The notes under the pieces were generated by a model that ran no database searches, was not told where the DNA came from, and worked only from the letters and a program-made list of their open reading frames with translations. This document shows positions 1-28,300 of a stretch of 64,000 nt of DNA, in pieces; position 1 is the first letter of the stretch; every line of letters starts with the position of its first letter. The DNA is from Aptenodytes patagonicus (taxonomy: Eukaryota > Chordata > Aves > Sphenisciformes > Spheniscidae): contig NC_134962.1 in assembly GCF_965638725.1 (NCBI RefSeq), positions 2,053,501-2,117,500 on the forward strand, written 5' to 3'. A program made the position numbers and the translations under genes.

Positions 1-530
1 GTGTCCTGCCCGTCGTCCTGCCCTCCAGGGTGTCCTGCCCGTCCTCCTGCCCTCCAGGTGTCCTGCCCGTCATCCTGCCCTCCAGGATGCAGGCAGGGTG
101 TCTTGCCCGTCGTCCTGCCCTCCAGGGTGCCCTGCCTGTCGTCCTCTCCTCCAGGGTGCAGGCAGGGTGTCCTGCCCGTCGTCTTGCCCTCCAGGGTGTC
201 CTGCCTGTCATCCTCTCCTCCAGGGTGCCCTGCCTGTCGTCCTCTCCTCCAGGGTGCAGGCAGGGTGTCCTGCCCGTCGTCTTGCCCTCCAGGGTGTCCT
301 GCCTGTCATCCTCTCCTCCAGGGTGCCCTGCCTGTCGTCCTCTCCTCCAGGGTGCAGGCAGGGTGTCCTGCCCGTCATCCTCTCCTCCAGGGTGCCCTGG
401 CCGTCGTCCTCTCCTCCAGGGTGTCCTGCCTGTTGTCCTGCCCACCAGGGTGTAGGCAGCATACCCTGCCTGTCGTCCTGCCCTCCATGTTGCCCTGCCC
501 ATCGTCCTGCCCTCCAGGGTGCAGGCAGGG
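1..530. repeat. Minisatellite, 29-30 bp unit
   Basis: About eighteen imperfect head-to-tail copies of a pyrimidine-rich unit of the form TGTCCTGCCCGTCGTCCTGC followed by CCTCCAGGG. Some copies carry an extra GTGCAGGCAGG block of about 11 bp, giving a higher-order unit. The array reaches the left edge of the window, so its full length is unknown. It decays after about 530. The long ORFs through it on both strands are translations of the repeat (Cys/Pro/Ser-rich) and are not supported as genes. Confidence 0.93.
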
Positions 531-1791
531 TGCCCTGCCCATCCATCCCCCCTCTAACCCCGGGGTGCAGGCAGCTGGAAGGAGGCTCTGGGTCCCCTTG
601 TGAAGACACCCCGGCTCCTGGGGACAAGGCTGGGTGCGAGGCCGGCGTGGTGCCTGTGGGATGGTCCCGTTTTCCTGGCTCCCAGGCTCGGGGTGTCACC
701 CTCCCCAGAGCCGGTGGCACCCGGGAAGGTGCCGCAGGGCAGAGCCAGCCTCGGTTATGGGCACTGGGAATGCACAGCCGCGCCAGGATCCAGCATCACC
801 ATCTGAGTGGCCGCAGCTGCCTAGAAATTAGGGAAAAACAAATTTTGCTACGTGAGAGCAAAACCCAGAGCGACCGTTGCTGTCGGGGCCGCCCTGAAGC
901 ACCATCACCGGCATGTGGCTCATGCAGTGCCACTGGGAATCGGGAGGCCCCGTGGCGCAGCCATGCAAAATCGAAGCGAAAAAAAAACCCAACCCAAGTT
1001 GGGAGTTTCCCCGCGGTTCCCCTCTTTGTCTCCATTGCGGGGAAAGAGCTTAATTAATGTCTGCGGAGAGCAGGGAAAGCTTTGTGTAATTGCTAGGTAT
1101 TATTATCGGCGGAGCGGAGGGTGATCAGCGGGGTGGGAGGGACAGGCACAGCCCACCTTCTTTGTATAAAATGAGGCATATCTGAGGCAGCTTTGCTTCC
1201 CAGCCAACGAACTGCCTGCCAGGAGAGCTGTTAACCTGCAGCGGGCAGGAAAGCAGCTGCCTGTTAGGGCTGTCAGGCAGCTTCACCTGCCCACTGGGAC
1301 CAGGCAGCATCTTCAGCACCTTCAAAGTCTCCTCCTCGCTGTAGGGCTGCAAACGGTGCCAGTCGCCTTCGCTCGTCCCCGCAGCATCCTGATGGCCACC
1401 CTGGGCACGTGTGCCGGTGGGGAACACGCACGTGTACGCACACGCGAGTGTGCAGAAGTGCCACCGCGTTCATTTTCTGCATCTGCAAAGCACAGTTTTG
1501 CATCTCGAGGAGCGGGGTGAGGGTGAGAGGGAGACACGGGGGAGCCTGGCCACCTGGGGGGTTATACAGAGGCTTGGAGAGCGGCCGGCCGCGGGCTGGT
1601 CGAGGTGCAGAAACTCTGAAATAACGCAATATAAAGGCAGCCACAGTTGCTATTTTCAGGCCCCGCTGAGCGGAGGGGAGGGGGCCAAGGAATGGACTTG
1701 AAAAGAACAGCAAATGTAGAGCAGATGCTGAAGAGTGCTTTGTTTCATGCGCAGAGTTGTACCGGTGTGGAAGAGCCTTGCTGGGAAGGGT

Positions 1792-1838
1792 GGGAGGAGG
1801 AAGAAGAGGAGGAGGAGGAGGAGGAGAAGGAGGAAGAA
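1792..1838. repeat. (GGA)n/(GAA) purine microsatellite
   Basis: An uninterrupted purine tract of GGA and GAA triplets on the plus strand. It reads as a poly-Glu/Arg run in forward frames and poly-Leu/Phe/Ser on the reverse strand. This explains the low-complexity ORFs here. Confidence 0.95.
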
Positions 1839-3297
1839 CAGTGGCAGGGGCAGCGGTGCTGCCTTTCTCCGCGTGCTCGCAGGAAACCATCGCACCTCCT
1901 CTTGCATTGTGGCTTCATTGCAGAGGTGGGTCGTGGATGAGAGCTCGTCCTTGCAGACTGGCACGATGCTGTGGCGGGGACAGGACCACGTGTGCCAAGC
2001 GGTGATTCCTCGTTGCTCTGGCCCCTGGGTCAGCGTACCCACCATTCCCACCGCGCAAGGCAGGAGGAGGCAGAGGAGAGGCAGCCCGGCACACGCTGCA
2101 GCCATAAATGCCTGAGAAGGTGCTTGGCAGCGGGGGATGAGCAGTCCAAGCCGTTGAGCGTGTAAATTAAATTGATACGGACCCCAGGAAGAGGTGAGGG
2201 GGGAAAAAGCAATTATATAGCCAGGATCAGATAAATCTTGATGTGGAGACCATCTTACTGGGCTTCCCATGGAGGATGCTACATTTTGTGCGGCTGCTCC
2301 TTCTCATCAGCTCTGCCCCGTTCCTGCATCAGGCTGAGCAGAGGGCAGGGGCTGCAGGCAGCGGTGCAGGCAGGGCGGGAGGCTCTGCCTTCTCGAGAGG
2401 GCAGGGAAAATTCAGGTGTATTCAAGGCAGCCTTTGCCAGGGCTGGCAAGCCCGGCCTCGTCCCCCCGCGATGGGCAGGGGTGAAATGGGGCGACCCGGT
2501 GGGGTGTCACCCGGGACAAGCACACGTGTGCGTTCCCTCCTCTCACTCAGTGAGGACAGCCGAGCGTCACCGAGGGGCCAGATCCCTGCGGCTCCACTGC
2601 CCCCAGGGAGGGACAGACCGGGCTCCACATCCCCCCGGGGACCCTGGCCCTCTTGAAGCATCCGCCGCTGTCGTCAGAGCGGTCCCCGGCTGGGCTGCGT
2701 GTGCAGCGAGGTGCTGCCATCCTACGTGCGCTCCCGACATCGCTTCTCCGGCCTTTCGTGCTGGTGCCGAGCAGAAGGTCTTCCCTGAGCTGCCCTGGGT
2801 CTCCCCAGAGATGCCGGGATGCAGCCAGCACGGTGACCCCCACCCGTGACCCAGCATCGATCTCAGGTACCCCTGGGGAGGGTCAATTCTGGCTTGTAAA
2901 GACACCTGGGCAAGAGTTCAAAACACCAGAAATGAGCAAAAAACCCTCTTAAAGGAAAGGCAGGAAATAATCTGATTTTCTGGCTGCGGATCCTCCTGGG
3001 GGTGTTGGGAGCGAAGCCAGGACTGTGCCCCTCGCCCAGATTGGGGCTGACTGATCGGGCACTTACACGGCCAGTAACTTTAAAACATATATTAGCCCAA
3101 TCGGCTGCAGCAGCGCCTTTCAAACCGTTCACACTATTAGAATAAAACGGGTGCTGGGTTTGCGGAGCCTCTTCCACGGGCCGCTGGCTCTGGAGACATC
3201 TCAAAAACTCCTGCCGACTGCTGTGCACATGGGGCTGCGCGGGGCCAGCACCAGCATCTCCGGCGGGGGGGCGGGGGTGGCGGGATGCTCAGCGTAT

Positions 3298-3331
3298 GGG
3301 ACTGGGAGGGACTGGGAGGGACTGGGAGCCC
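3298..3331. repeat. 11-bp tandem triplication (GGGACTGGGAG)
   Basis: Three direct copies of an 11-mer, GGGACTGGGAG, in GC-rich DNA. Confidence 0.85.
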
Positions 3332-3744
3332 AGACTTCAGCCCATGTCTGCTGAGCCTCGTGCACCAGGCGCGGAGACAGGCGAGGGAAAGGGCACGATG
3401 GCGATGCCCAGATCCAGGGTGGGGGACCCGGCACTTCCACCTCTCCCAGGGTTTTATCCTGGGATCGCAGCTGGGTCCGGAGCCTGCAAACCCGCTCAGC
3501 GGCTGCTCCATCCCCTGTTATCCTCGGAGAGGAGGGGACAAAGCCCCTCGGACAGGCTCTGCGCTCCCACATCCACAGGACGGGCTGTGCGGTGGCTGTT
3601 TTGGCTGAAGCAGAGCGATCCCAGAACAAAGAGAGAATCGCTGCTGGTTTGTGAAGCGGCATCCGGGCCAGCCCCAGCCCTCCTCCCCGACGCGCTGGCT
3701 CCGCAGCCCGGGCCTCTGATTGGAAACTGGAGCCCGCGATGACT

Positions 3745-3940
3745 GTGTGAGCCATGAATTATGCTGATGGCTTTTTTATTATTTTTTTTTTCCCTTCCCT
3801 GTGCTTGAATGCACTCAGCAAATATAAGCAAAAGGGGAAAAAAAAAAATGAGCGAGAGAAAATCCTAACAGATTTAATTTTAGATATGGCGAGAAAGCAA
3901 AATGGCTGCAGCGCAAAGAGGGAAGGTTAACGGAGGAAAC
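3745..3940. other. AT-rich island, candidate conserved non-coding element
   Basis: A block of T-tracts, A-tracts and the motifs AATTTTAG, GCAAATATAAG and AAAATGGCTGC (a YY1-like core) within DNA that is otherwise strongly GC-rich. No ORF or splice structure is visible. The regulatory role is inferred only from the composition contrast and motif content. Confidence 0.3.
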
Positions 3941-4869
3941 GCTCCTGCCGGCAGAGAGAAACGAAGCTCCCAGCAGCCCTGAGGCTGCTATTTATTATTT
4001 ACAAGGTCGTATCAGTGTGGGGGGCATCTCCCGCAGGGAGCCAGCCCCGAGCCGGGGGGGTCGGGTCCCTGGGGCACTCACAGCCCCACGGAGGGCAGCA
4101 GGGAGATGCAGGGGCATGGGACAGGACTTGGGGGCTGCGGGCTTGGTGACGAAGCTGCATGGCTGCAAAACCCCCAAATCCCCCTGGTTTTAAAGAAACG
4201 CATCCTCTGATGGGAAGCAAGGTGGCTCATTTTGGTTTGGGGGTCTGAAGATTTTTATTGGAGCCCTCCGCTAACGGCCCGTGCAAACACGCCGCCTGGA
4301 AATGTTGTGTCAAAACCAAGCCTGAAACTTTCCCTTCCAAAAAAGGCCCAAGTGAAATGCTGCAAGTATTTCAACATGTTTCTGCAGGGCTTGTTTTCGC
4401 AGCAAAGCTACTTGTGCATCCAGGCTGGGGGACAGCGCTGGTCGGCCCAAATGATATTAATTTCGGGACAAATTATTTCTCTCAGCCCTGCTGCCTGCCC
4501 TGGGCTGAGCTTCAAGCGGTCGCTGCTGCCCCGTGGGGCTGCCCTGCTCCCGCTCCTCACTGCCCGTGGCTGCCGGCCATCTCTCCCTTCCTCCAGCCCT
4601 GCCAGACCCCCAGCCCTGCACCGGGCTGTCCCGTGTGCCGCCGAGCCCGGTGTGAACGGCCGGGGACCTGCTCCAACCCTGCCTGGGTGCTGCCAGCTCC
4701 CAGCTTTGCTGCAAGCGTGGCGCTGCCCCGGCGAAAGCGGCAGCTCTGCAGCCGTACCTGCACCCACCCCTCTCCATCCTTCCCGGCTCCGCATCGCACC
4801 CGCTGGACCTGGGAGCATTTCTGGCTCTAGGGAGGCAGGGCTCCCAGCTGGCATCCAGCAGCTGAGAAT

Positions 4870-5000
4870 GAGGACTCAAAAATGAAGGAAGTAATATAGG
4901 GGAAAAAAAAGAAATGAAGCAATTATCCCTGCTCCGATACTTTCTAATTAAGGGAACTGTCACCCTTACTAAGAGGCCATTAATTCATTGTCACAAGTCA
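4870..5000. other. AT-rich island, candidate conserved non-coding element
   Basis: Contains several TAAT/ATTA cores (CTAATTAAGG, CATTAATTCATTG) between GC-rich flanks. No coding potential is seen. A cis-regulatory role is inference only. Confidence 0.3.
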
Positions 5001-5479
5001 CCACCAGAGTGCAAGTACCAAAAATGTTCCCCGAGCCATCGGAAGCGGAGCAGCATCCCCTCCTCCCCGCACTGCAGTCTCCAGCACCACGCGAGAGCCG
5101 TTCCTTGAGGCCACGGGGCTGCTCACGGCTTTCTGCAAGCGATGCCCTGCTCCCCGCGCCACGGCCGGTGCTTTAGGAAGCCGTAAGCTCTGCCGCGGTG
5201 CTCAGCCTCTCCCGGGCAGGAATGAGCCCATCCATCTCCACTGCATCCCTGTGCCTGCGCGCTCTGCCCTGCGCAGTCCAAATGCATTTGCGGTGCAAAG
5301 GATGCGGCGGTTTCTCAGCAGACATCAGCTCTCGGCCACTCTGGGAGGAACCAAACCCCCAAAGAGCTGCCAAAATATCCCCGGCCCTGTGATTAAGGCC
5401 AGCATTTCCCCCAGCATCACCTCCCGCTAATAGCCAGCTCCGTCTCCAGCAGCCTCTCATTATGCATTCTGCATGGAGG

Positions 5480-6480
5480 GCCCCGCATCAGCTTAATTAA
5501 CAAGGTAAGAAAGACAGGACCTTTGAGGAAATCTTAATTATATTATCCATCTCACCCTGAGTGGCACCTGATCCATCCCAACACTGTTCTCAAGTTCATT
5601 AGCAATGAATCAAGATTGATTAGTCCTGGACGTGCAGCGAGGACATGCTGGGGCAGAAGCCTTCTGCCGAGATCGCCACAAGACCCTGCCTGTCCCCAAG
5701 CCCCATCTTGTCCTCCGGCACCAGGCAGCCAGGATGGGGACCAGGGCTCTGGGATAAGGCAGCCGGAGGTTTGCCATCACCGGGATGCGGCTGCCGGAGC
5801 ATCCCAGGAGCAGCCGTTTCTCTGTGCCCCCGCCACGCGCCGGCGTCTCCCCCGGCTCACGCCTCCCCGAGATGCTCTGATTTGTACCGGCACCCCTGCA
5901 GCCCTACCAGGCTGCTATGCCCCCCCCACCCACGCCCTGCTCTCCTTCCCTGGGGCTTGTGTGGTCCCAACGTGCCACCAGCGTCTGGGATTCCTCCTTT
6001 TTTCTTGCCTGCCATCCTGCTGCGATGCATTCAGATGCCTGCAGGTCCCCACTGCAAGAAACTTCATGAGGAGCTGCCTGAGAGCACCAAAAAGGAATGA
6101 TTCGAGGTGGTTTGTAATCCCCCCTGGACACCTGATGGGAGGACAGACTCCGAATTAGATCAAGCGTGTAATCTACTGGGGACTGGTGTTCAGATTCAAA
6201 CTGGCCTCGGTTCAGCAGAGCCCGTGGCAGGCGCTGCCATCCCTCTCTGCTCAGCAAATTGTGTCCTCGAACCCCATGCAGCCAGGGAAATCACAGGCTG
6301 TGTTCATAGCCCAGCATGAATTTCAATGTTGGGGGAACGAGGATCGTTTCCTGAATCAGAGACGCAATCAGCAGCGTTTCAGAGCTAGAGGTATCTGTAT
6401 CATCAAGCTGGGCTGAGTAATTACTTGGACAAATTAGGCATGCATTTTCTATGTGCAACTGTGTTGGCTTTTTTTGTTGT
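5480..6480. other. Cluster of AT-rich islands, candidate regulatory elements
   Basis: The first island, about 5480-5640, has GCTTAATTAACAAGG, CTTAATTATATTATCC and AATCAAGATTGATTAG, all homeodomain-type cores. A second patch at about 6060-6190 has AGATCAAG and TGTAATCTACTGG. A third at about 6310-6460 has GAGTAATTACTTGG and AATTAGGCATGC. A perfect 8-bp inverted repeat with a 1-nt spacer (GGCAGAAG/CTTCTGCC) lies at about 5653-5670. No gene structure was seen. Confidence 0.35.
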
Positions 6481-6729
6481 GCTTGAAAACCTTGCTAGAA
6501 TCTGCAAACCGCCTCTACCACTGGGAAGGGATTGCTGGATTTTTCCTTTATAAGACAGTAAGATGCTGGCCGTTATTTCTGATGCCAGCAGTGCATTGTC
6601 CTGCTTATTGCAAAAAATCACCACGAGCAGAAAAAGTTAATCAGAGGCAGCAAAGTCACGTGCTCTCCGGTAGCTGCCGTTGCCTGCCCCTTCGCCCCAG
6701 TGCCGCTGCCTGCATCCTCCTGCCTGCTG

Positions 6730-6915
6730 CATGGCATGGATTTATGCTTGCTGGTGTTTTCTGTTTACTTTAATTGTTGTCTGCTTTTAATATTGCATGA
6801 ATCTGCACCTGATTGATCTGCGTTTCATTGTCTGGCGCTGTTTGTTTTAGGGCAATGCCTGAAATACCCCTGGCAGATAAGTGCTAGACAGGTACAAGGT
6901 ATTTTACTTGCTTGG
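6730..6915. other. AT-rich island, candidate conserved non-coding element
   Basis: A T-rich block with TTTTAATATTGCATG, CCTGATTGATCTGCG and GGCAGATAAG (a GATA core). It ends abruptly in GC-rich DNA. It is not coding in any frame that I can support. Confidence 0.3.
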
Positions 6916-22586
<15,671 letters not shown>

Positions 22587-25500
22587 CCTCCGCGCAGCGG
22601 GGCCGCGCTCAGGCGGGGACGGAGCCCCGCGCCCCCCCCCCCCCGCCCCCCCAGCGCCGCCGCCGGCACCGGGCGCTCCCGCCCCGCCCCGCCCCGCCCC
22701 GGTGCCCGCGCCGGGGGCGGCGCCGCGCTCCGCCACCCCCGGGCGCTCCGCCCGCCGCGCCGCGCCGCGCCGCGCCGCCCCGCCGCCAGCCCGCCCCGTG
22801 CTGCCCCCCCGCCGCCCACTCCCTTCCCCGAGGATGCCCCGAGCATCCCCCCGGCTCCCTGCCCGGAGGCCGCCGGGCATCATCGCCCAGATCCCTCCCC
22901 GGCCCGGGGGACAGGTCCTGGGGACGCCAGGGTCCAGCGGGCACCGTGCACCGGTTGTCGCTCGTGTTTGCGGCGGGCACGGAGCAGAAAGCAACGCCCG
23001 GTTGTTCCCTCCTGCCCAAATTTCCCTCCTCCCCCCCCCCCCCCCCGACCTGCAGCTCCCCGGATGGGTGCCAGCGGGGTGGGCGAAGGAGGGTGCTCAT
23101 CTCCGTGTGTGCAACGTGGGCTCTGGTGGGCGGCCGCAGCGCGAGTGGGCACCTGGCAAACCTCGCCGGAGCGTGGCACGCCGGCACGGAGCGGAATGGC
23201 GTCTCCAGCACCCTTCACTCCCCCGGGGTGGCACCCGGTGGTATTTTTGGAGGCGCCTGCCTTCAGCTATCGCACCTGACTCCCAGCCAGGGACCATCAC
23301 TGTCAGCCCGTGGAGCTGCGGAGCGGCCAGGGATCCGACTGTGCACCCTGCGGTTATCCTGCGCCGGGGTGGGACAGGGACGGGGACGCCACTGAGTGCC
23401 CAGGACGAGGACAAGTGGATGCCTGTGCCGCGATGCTTCACCTTTGCAAGGTGTTCCCCATCACAAACCTACCGCAGCACCGCGCAGCACCCTTGCCCTT
23501 GTTTTAAGATGAGGAAAACTCAGGCTTGCGGGATGCTGCTTCCAAGAGGATGCTTTCCTCTTAGTGGACGGCTCCGGCAGGGTTAGGCACGTTGGGTGGT
23601 GATCAACCGCCGTGGGCTGGGGCTGTAAAGGTGCAGCGGGTGGTACTGACCCTACGTGGCCTTGTGGCGGGGGTTGAGTGGCTGTTCATGGTGCTGGTAT
23701 AGCTACGGCATAAACCCCACCTGGATCCAGGCTACGCAGCCGTGTGTCTGTGCAGCACTTGTAAAAATTAAATTCAGCTCCCCAAATCAATACGAGCTTT
23801 CCAAAATTTTGGGTGCTCACTCAGGAGCTGCTCCGGATGGGGCTCAAGCCCCCGACCAGGCTTAGCTCCGTGCCATGAGCCGTCCGGGGCTGCCGTGCTC
23901 GGTGAGCCAACCGTGCTGCCGTGCTGGGATGTTGGGCCATGAACCGTGCGCGTAGCATGCAAACAGTCTACTACTAAAATACTACTCCCCAGCCCTGGTG
24001 TTAGCATTCCTCCTCCTACCGCCGCAAGAGAGCGGTCAGGGCAATATTGCTCATTGCAGGCACCCAACTCCGTCAAATAAAGAACGAACTTATTTTCCAT
24101 TACTCTGAAATTCCCAGTTCTCCCTCAGTCTCTGTCTACACGTGGAGCTTTCAAGCCATGGCAGAGATCTTCCAAGAGAAATATGGTTAAAGACGGGCCT
24201 TGGCAGGAAAAGGCTAATGTCGCTTGAAAAATGTGTGCGGATTACGCCAAGCTGTTATTAAAAATAAGTGCTGCACTGTTCCCAGCCTTTGCTTTCCCTG
24301 ATTTTTCTGGTAGTAATTGCACTTCTCCAGGAAAGGTTTTGTGTGTGCGAGAGAAGGAATTTGTTTCCTCGTCGTCATCTGCAAACAGGTCCGGTGCCAA
24401 CCTACCGTCCTGCCGATGCCCGGTGATGCTGCGGTGGGGTCTGGGTGTGTGGGGAAGCCTGGACCACTCACCCATCTGCAATTCCAAAGGATTTTCAGGA
24501 AAACCCTGAGCCTCGGGGCTGCCCGAGGAGGTCTGGGGAGATGGCGTGGTCCCATGCATCCCCGCGCCTGCTCCGTGCTCCGGCTATCCTCGGCTGTTAC
24601 AGCATCCAGCATCGTTCTTGGGTTATCAACTCAACCCCTCCCATGGCAGAGCATCTCTTAACCAGCCCCAGCGGCTCCGTCTTGGGTTTTGGTCTGTCTT
24701 TGGGTCTTCTAATGCCTGATCGAAGGTTTTCTGCAGTTAAACAGGAGTTAAATAACAGGGGGAAAAGCCTGTGCATTGAACCCAAACCCAGAGTACAGCT
24801 CGGGAAGCTCAAAGCACCGGCCAGGGGCCCCTTTCCCCCACGCGTTGGTTGGGGGGGAAGGGGACAAGCCGGGGACAAGCTGGGGACACCGGCTCCAGTG
24901 AGGCCCGGACCTACAGGCTTCCCCTCCACATGCATATGGATTTGGGGAGGGAGAGCACTAATGTCACCGTGGGCCCCGTCCCTCCCCTCCGCCAGCCTCC
25001 AGAGAGGGTACAAGGATGGGATGATTCAGCATGTTCATTTTCCAGAGAATAAAGGAAGTAATTAAACATCAGCTTTCCTCCCGCCGCAGCCCTGCGAGGA
25101 TGGGAGGGGGAAGATAAAAAGCCTTCAGACGGAAGTTATTTGTCTAAGGAGAAAAGTGGCTAATTTCTCTGTTGCTCTGCTTGTCTGCTCGTTAATGAAA
25201 ACCACCCGTCAGCAGGAAAAGGGACTACCCAGCGGGGAAGGGAGGAACCGCACCGTCCATCGGTGGCCGGGCAGGTGGCCGTCGGTGGCCTTGGGACATC
25301 CCATCCCCATCGGGGGGTCACCTTCGCAAAGCCCCCCACGGCATCCGACCGCTGGGCTGGGGGCTGGGGATGCAGCCGGGTGTCGGGGAGCCCCCCCCCC
25401 CTCACCGCAGCCCCACGGGTTGGGGGCTGGCGCTCGCAAGCCAAACGCCGTGGAAGGGTTTTCCCGATTCCCCCCCTGAATTTTTGTGCAAAGAGTTTAA

Positions 25501-26449
25501 AATGAGTTTGTTAAGGCACTTGCAGGGGGACTGAATAGAAAACAGCTTCGTGCCTGAAGCCTCCTGCCTGGCGCGGGGTGATGGATGGCGCTTAGCTCGG
25601 CTGGGCATGGAAATACTTAGTGTTATGAAAATCTCTCCCTGAAAAGAATTTATTTTCGTGCTGATAACAGAGCGCTAAATGTCATTGCCGCAGGGTGGGA
25701 GTTGCTTCAGGTGGCACCGAAGCTCCGGTTTACAAAGCCCAGGTGGTACCTGCGGTCTCCTTTCGTCCCTGGCCGTGCAGGACACCCTCTCGCCGCTCGC
25801 AGCGCGAGATCTGCACCTTCCCGAGGACGGTGATTTACTGACAGAGGACGTCCGAGGCATCGCTCCCTCCTTTCTGCTCCCTGGGACACGAGGGGGGGGC
25901 TTGAGACTACGGAAGCTCTTTCATTCGGAGGTTTATATAGATATATTTCTAATTGGATTTTGGCATGTCACGGTTATTTTCAAGGCAGCCTGTAATTATT
26001 TGAGAGCGTAGCCCAGATCGCCTCCTTTCTCTCAGCGCAGAGGGTTGGGGTTTTTTTAATATTGTTTCCCGAAATGAAATTGTGAATTTGCAACTTAATC
26101 CACGCGCGATGCCATCATCTGCAAGGGCACAGCGAGGCAGCGTGATTCACGTTTCCCAGCTTCGTAATCAATTCACAGCAAGAATAAAAAAGTCAAAGCA
26201 ATGTTTTAATTCTTTCCAGTAAGGAGGGGAAAAAAAAAAAGTATATATATTCTAAGAAGCTGCTCTACGCTCATGGGTATTTTATGAGCTGGGGAGGTTT
26301 TGCTGGTCCTGCCGTATCTCAGCCCACCCGGCGCAGGGATGCTGAGCACCGCGGAGGTGCAGCCGGACGCAGGGCAGCCTGTGCATCGTCTTGGCACGGC
26401 CGAATCTCCCGGCAAACCCGGGGCCGTGGCAGAGGAGGGCGGTCGGACG

Positions 26450-26910
26450 CTGTTCTCAGGCTTTTTCTCTCCCAACTGAAACTTGATGAAATTGCCATTA
26501 GGTTTTGTTGGTTTTTTTTAACGTGTTGCAATTTTTTGGGGCCAAAATAATTTCATCCAGCTCCATCTGCTCTCCATTAGGTAATTGAAGCCCGAGCAGG
26601 TCGGATCCTGCCGTCCTCACCAGGGACACCCGCCCAGGCCGGGCATCGCCATCGCCCCACCGCTGCAGTTGTTATTTCAGCGCCCAGAATAGGCACAAAT
26701 GAAACCCATCACCCGGGAACGGTTTTCCAGCATCTGGCTGCTAACCAGCGTGAGCAAGTTAATGACCGTACCACGGCCCCGTTACATCTTAGCAGCCTGA
26801 AGTTCTTACGTTTTCTTCAAGCCCAATTTCAGGGCTCGCTAGCTGTATTCAATTGCTTACAGAATCCGATTTATTATTTACGTTACAAGGTACAGCCTGG
26901 CTTGAATTGA
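26450..26910. other. AT-rich island, candidate conserved non-coding element
   Basis: Includes CCATTAGGTAATTGAAG at about 26574 and, near 26850, GTATTCAATTGCTTACAG and CGATTTATTATTTACG. No ORF or splice structure is supported. Confidence 0.3.
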
Positions 26911-27363
26911 TTTGCTGTGCTCTGCTTGCCGCTGCACGCTGGTGTGGGATCTGGAAACTGGTTGCTCACGCAGTCAGGCTGCAAAATCGGGGATTCAACA
27001 GTTAGGGAATGCCAGGCTTAAAACCGCCCGTGCATCCCAGTGCTCCGCGTTCTGCTGCTGCCTTCGGTTGCATCTCTCGGGATGCAGGGAGAGCTGATCC
27101 TGCCGGGGGCGGTGGGATGGATTAGCTGGTCCCCCCCCAAGGGTCGTCACCCCGGTGCTGCAGGGGAGATCAGGCGGTTGCAATGTGTCCCCCCTCATTT
27201 AAGCAGCCCGGGTCCGGGGAATGGGAGGGTGCAAAGTGACACCGGTTTTTAGGAAGGAGCCGTGGACGGGGGTGCAGAGCAGGCGGGGAGAGCAGAAGCG
27301 ATGGGAAAGACCAGAATTGGGAAACCACTGGGAGCCCTGGTGTTTCGGAGGGTGCTTAGCAGG

Positions 27364-27414
27364 CCTTCACCTTCACCTTCGCCTTCACCTTCACCTTCAC
27401 CATGACCTTCACCT
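27364..27414. repeat. (CTTCAC)n hexanucleotide repeat
   Basis: About eight imperfect copies of CCTTCA/CTTCAC with one CTTCGC and one CATGAC interruption. Confidence 0.92.
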
Positions 27415-28099
27415 GCGCTCCTTACCCTGCCCATGGTCAGAGCTTGCAATGCCTTGGGTGCCAGGAACGAGCAAAAATCCCACGAACCCAAGCCCGTTGC
27501 TCCAGGGCAGTGGAAACGAGAGGCAGCAGGGGTTCGGGCAGGTTTGCTGATGGCTGATCCATTGGAGATGGACCAGGACCAGCGGGCTGGTGGGCAGGAC
27601 CACGGGCGCGCTGCCCTCGGCACGGGGACCCTCTGCACCCACCTCATCCAGCTGCCCAAATCACCGGGCACTTTGGGAAACGTTGGTCCATCTCCAAGAG
27701 CTCTTGGCTTTAGACATCCTTGGATTAAAAGGTGATTTTAACGAAGGCCGTTTGGGTAGCATCATTAGCATGCCGCTGGCAAGCAACCCGCGCCCTTGAG
27801 CTTTGTCCTACGTGGGGATTATTACCAGCAAACCCCCAGCTGACGCCAGCTCCACTCTCTCGGTTGCCGAGAGTGCGGGCTCCGTGTTGAAGACCCTTTA
27901 GCAGCCTCCACTAATTGTCTCTGAGATCTAAGACTGCTTCGGGGGAGATGTTCAAAGGCACCTCGCTCCCTCCCAGCTGCGGCGGGAGCTCAGCACCTGC
28001 CTGCCGCCGGCTCTGGCACAGCTCCCTGCCGCGTGTCGGTGCTCGGCTCGGTGCATGGAGGAGAGCAGATGCTGCAGACGCGTCCTCGGGGCCCCTCTG

Positions 28100-28300
28100 C
28101 ATCATTGCATGGGACTAATTAAAATTTCAGGAAGTATATTTACCTAATGTGGAGTTGATTTCGCTAAGTAGGACATCCTGTCTTCAGAGGATTTCATGGC
28201 ACGGGGTGATAATCAAGTGAGAACAGGCTCCAAAAGTGTTAATTTAGTAGCTGAGCCGACAGGGATTAAAAACAAGCCCCTGTTTTAGTCTTTTCTCACA
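28100..28300. other. AT-rich island, candidate conserved non-coding element
   Basis: Dense in possible factor sites: CTAATTAAAATTTC, CAGGAAGTATATTTACC, AGGACATCCTG (ETS-like), GTGATAATCAAG and GTTAATTTAGTAGCTGAG. It is sharply bounded by GC-rich DNA. Function is inferred from composition and motifs only. Confidence 0.35.

Larger units (their letters stand above)
531..3740. other. GC-rich non-coding stretch
   Basis: No exon with recognisable homology and good splice sites was found on either strand. It contains an alternating purine-pyrimidine patch at about 1425-1455, a GGA-rich microsatellite (1792-1838) and a small 11-bp triplication (about 3298-3331). If SAMD10 transcription extends this far it would be 3' flank; otherwise it is intergenic. 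Confidence 0.6.

Noticed and set aside
98-1057. 319-residue plus-strand ORF and its antisense partners
   Set aside because: The first half is a translation of the 29-30 bp minisatellite and the rest is GC-rich sequence without domains or splice support.
5653-5670. Perfect 8-bp inverted repeat
   Set aside because: Too short, and no U-tract or conserved context follows; one such palindrome is expected by chance in a window this size.
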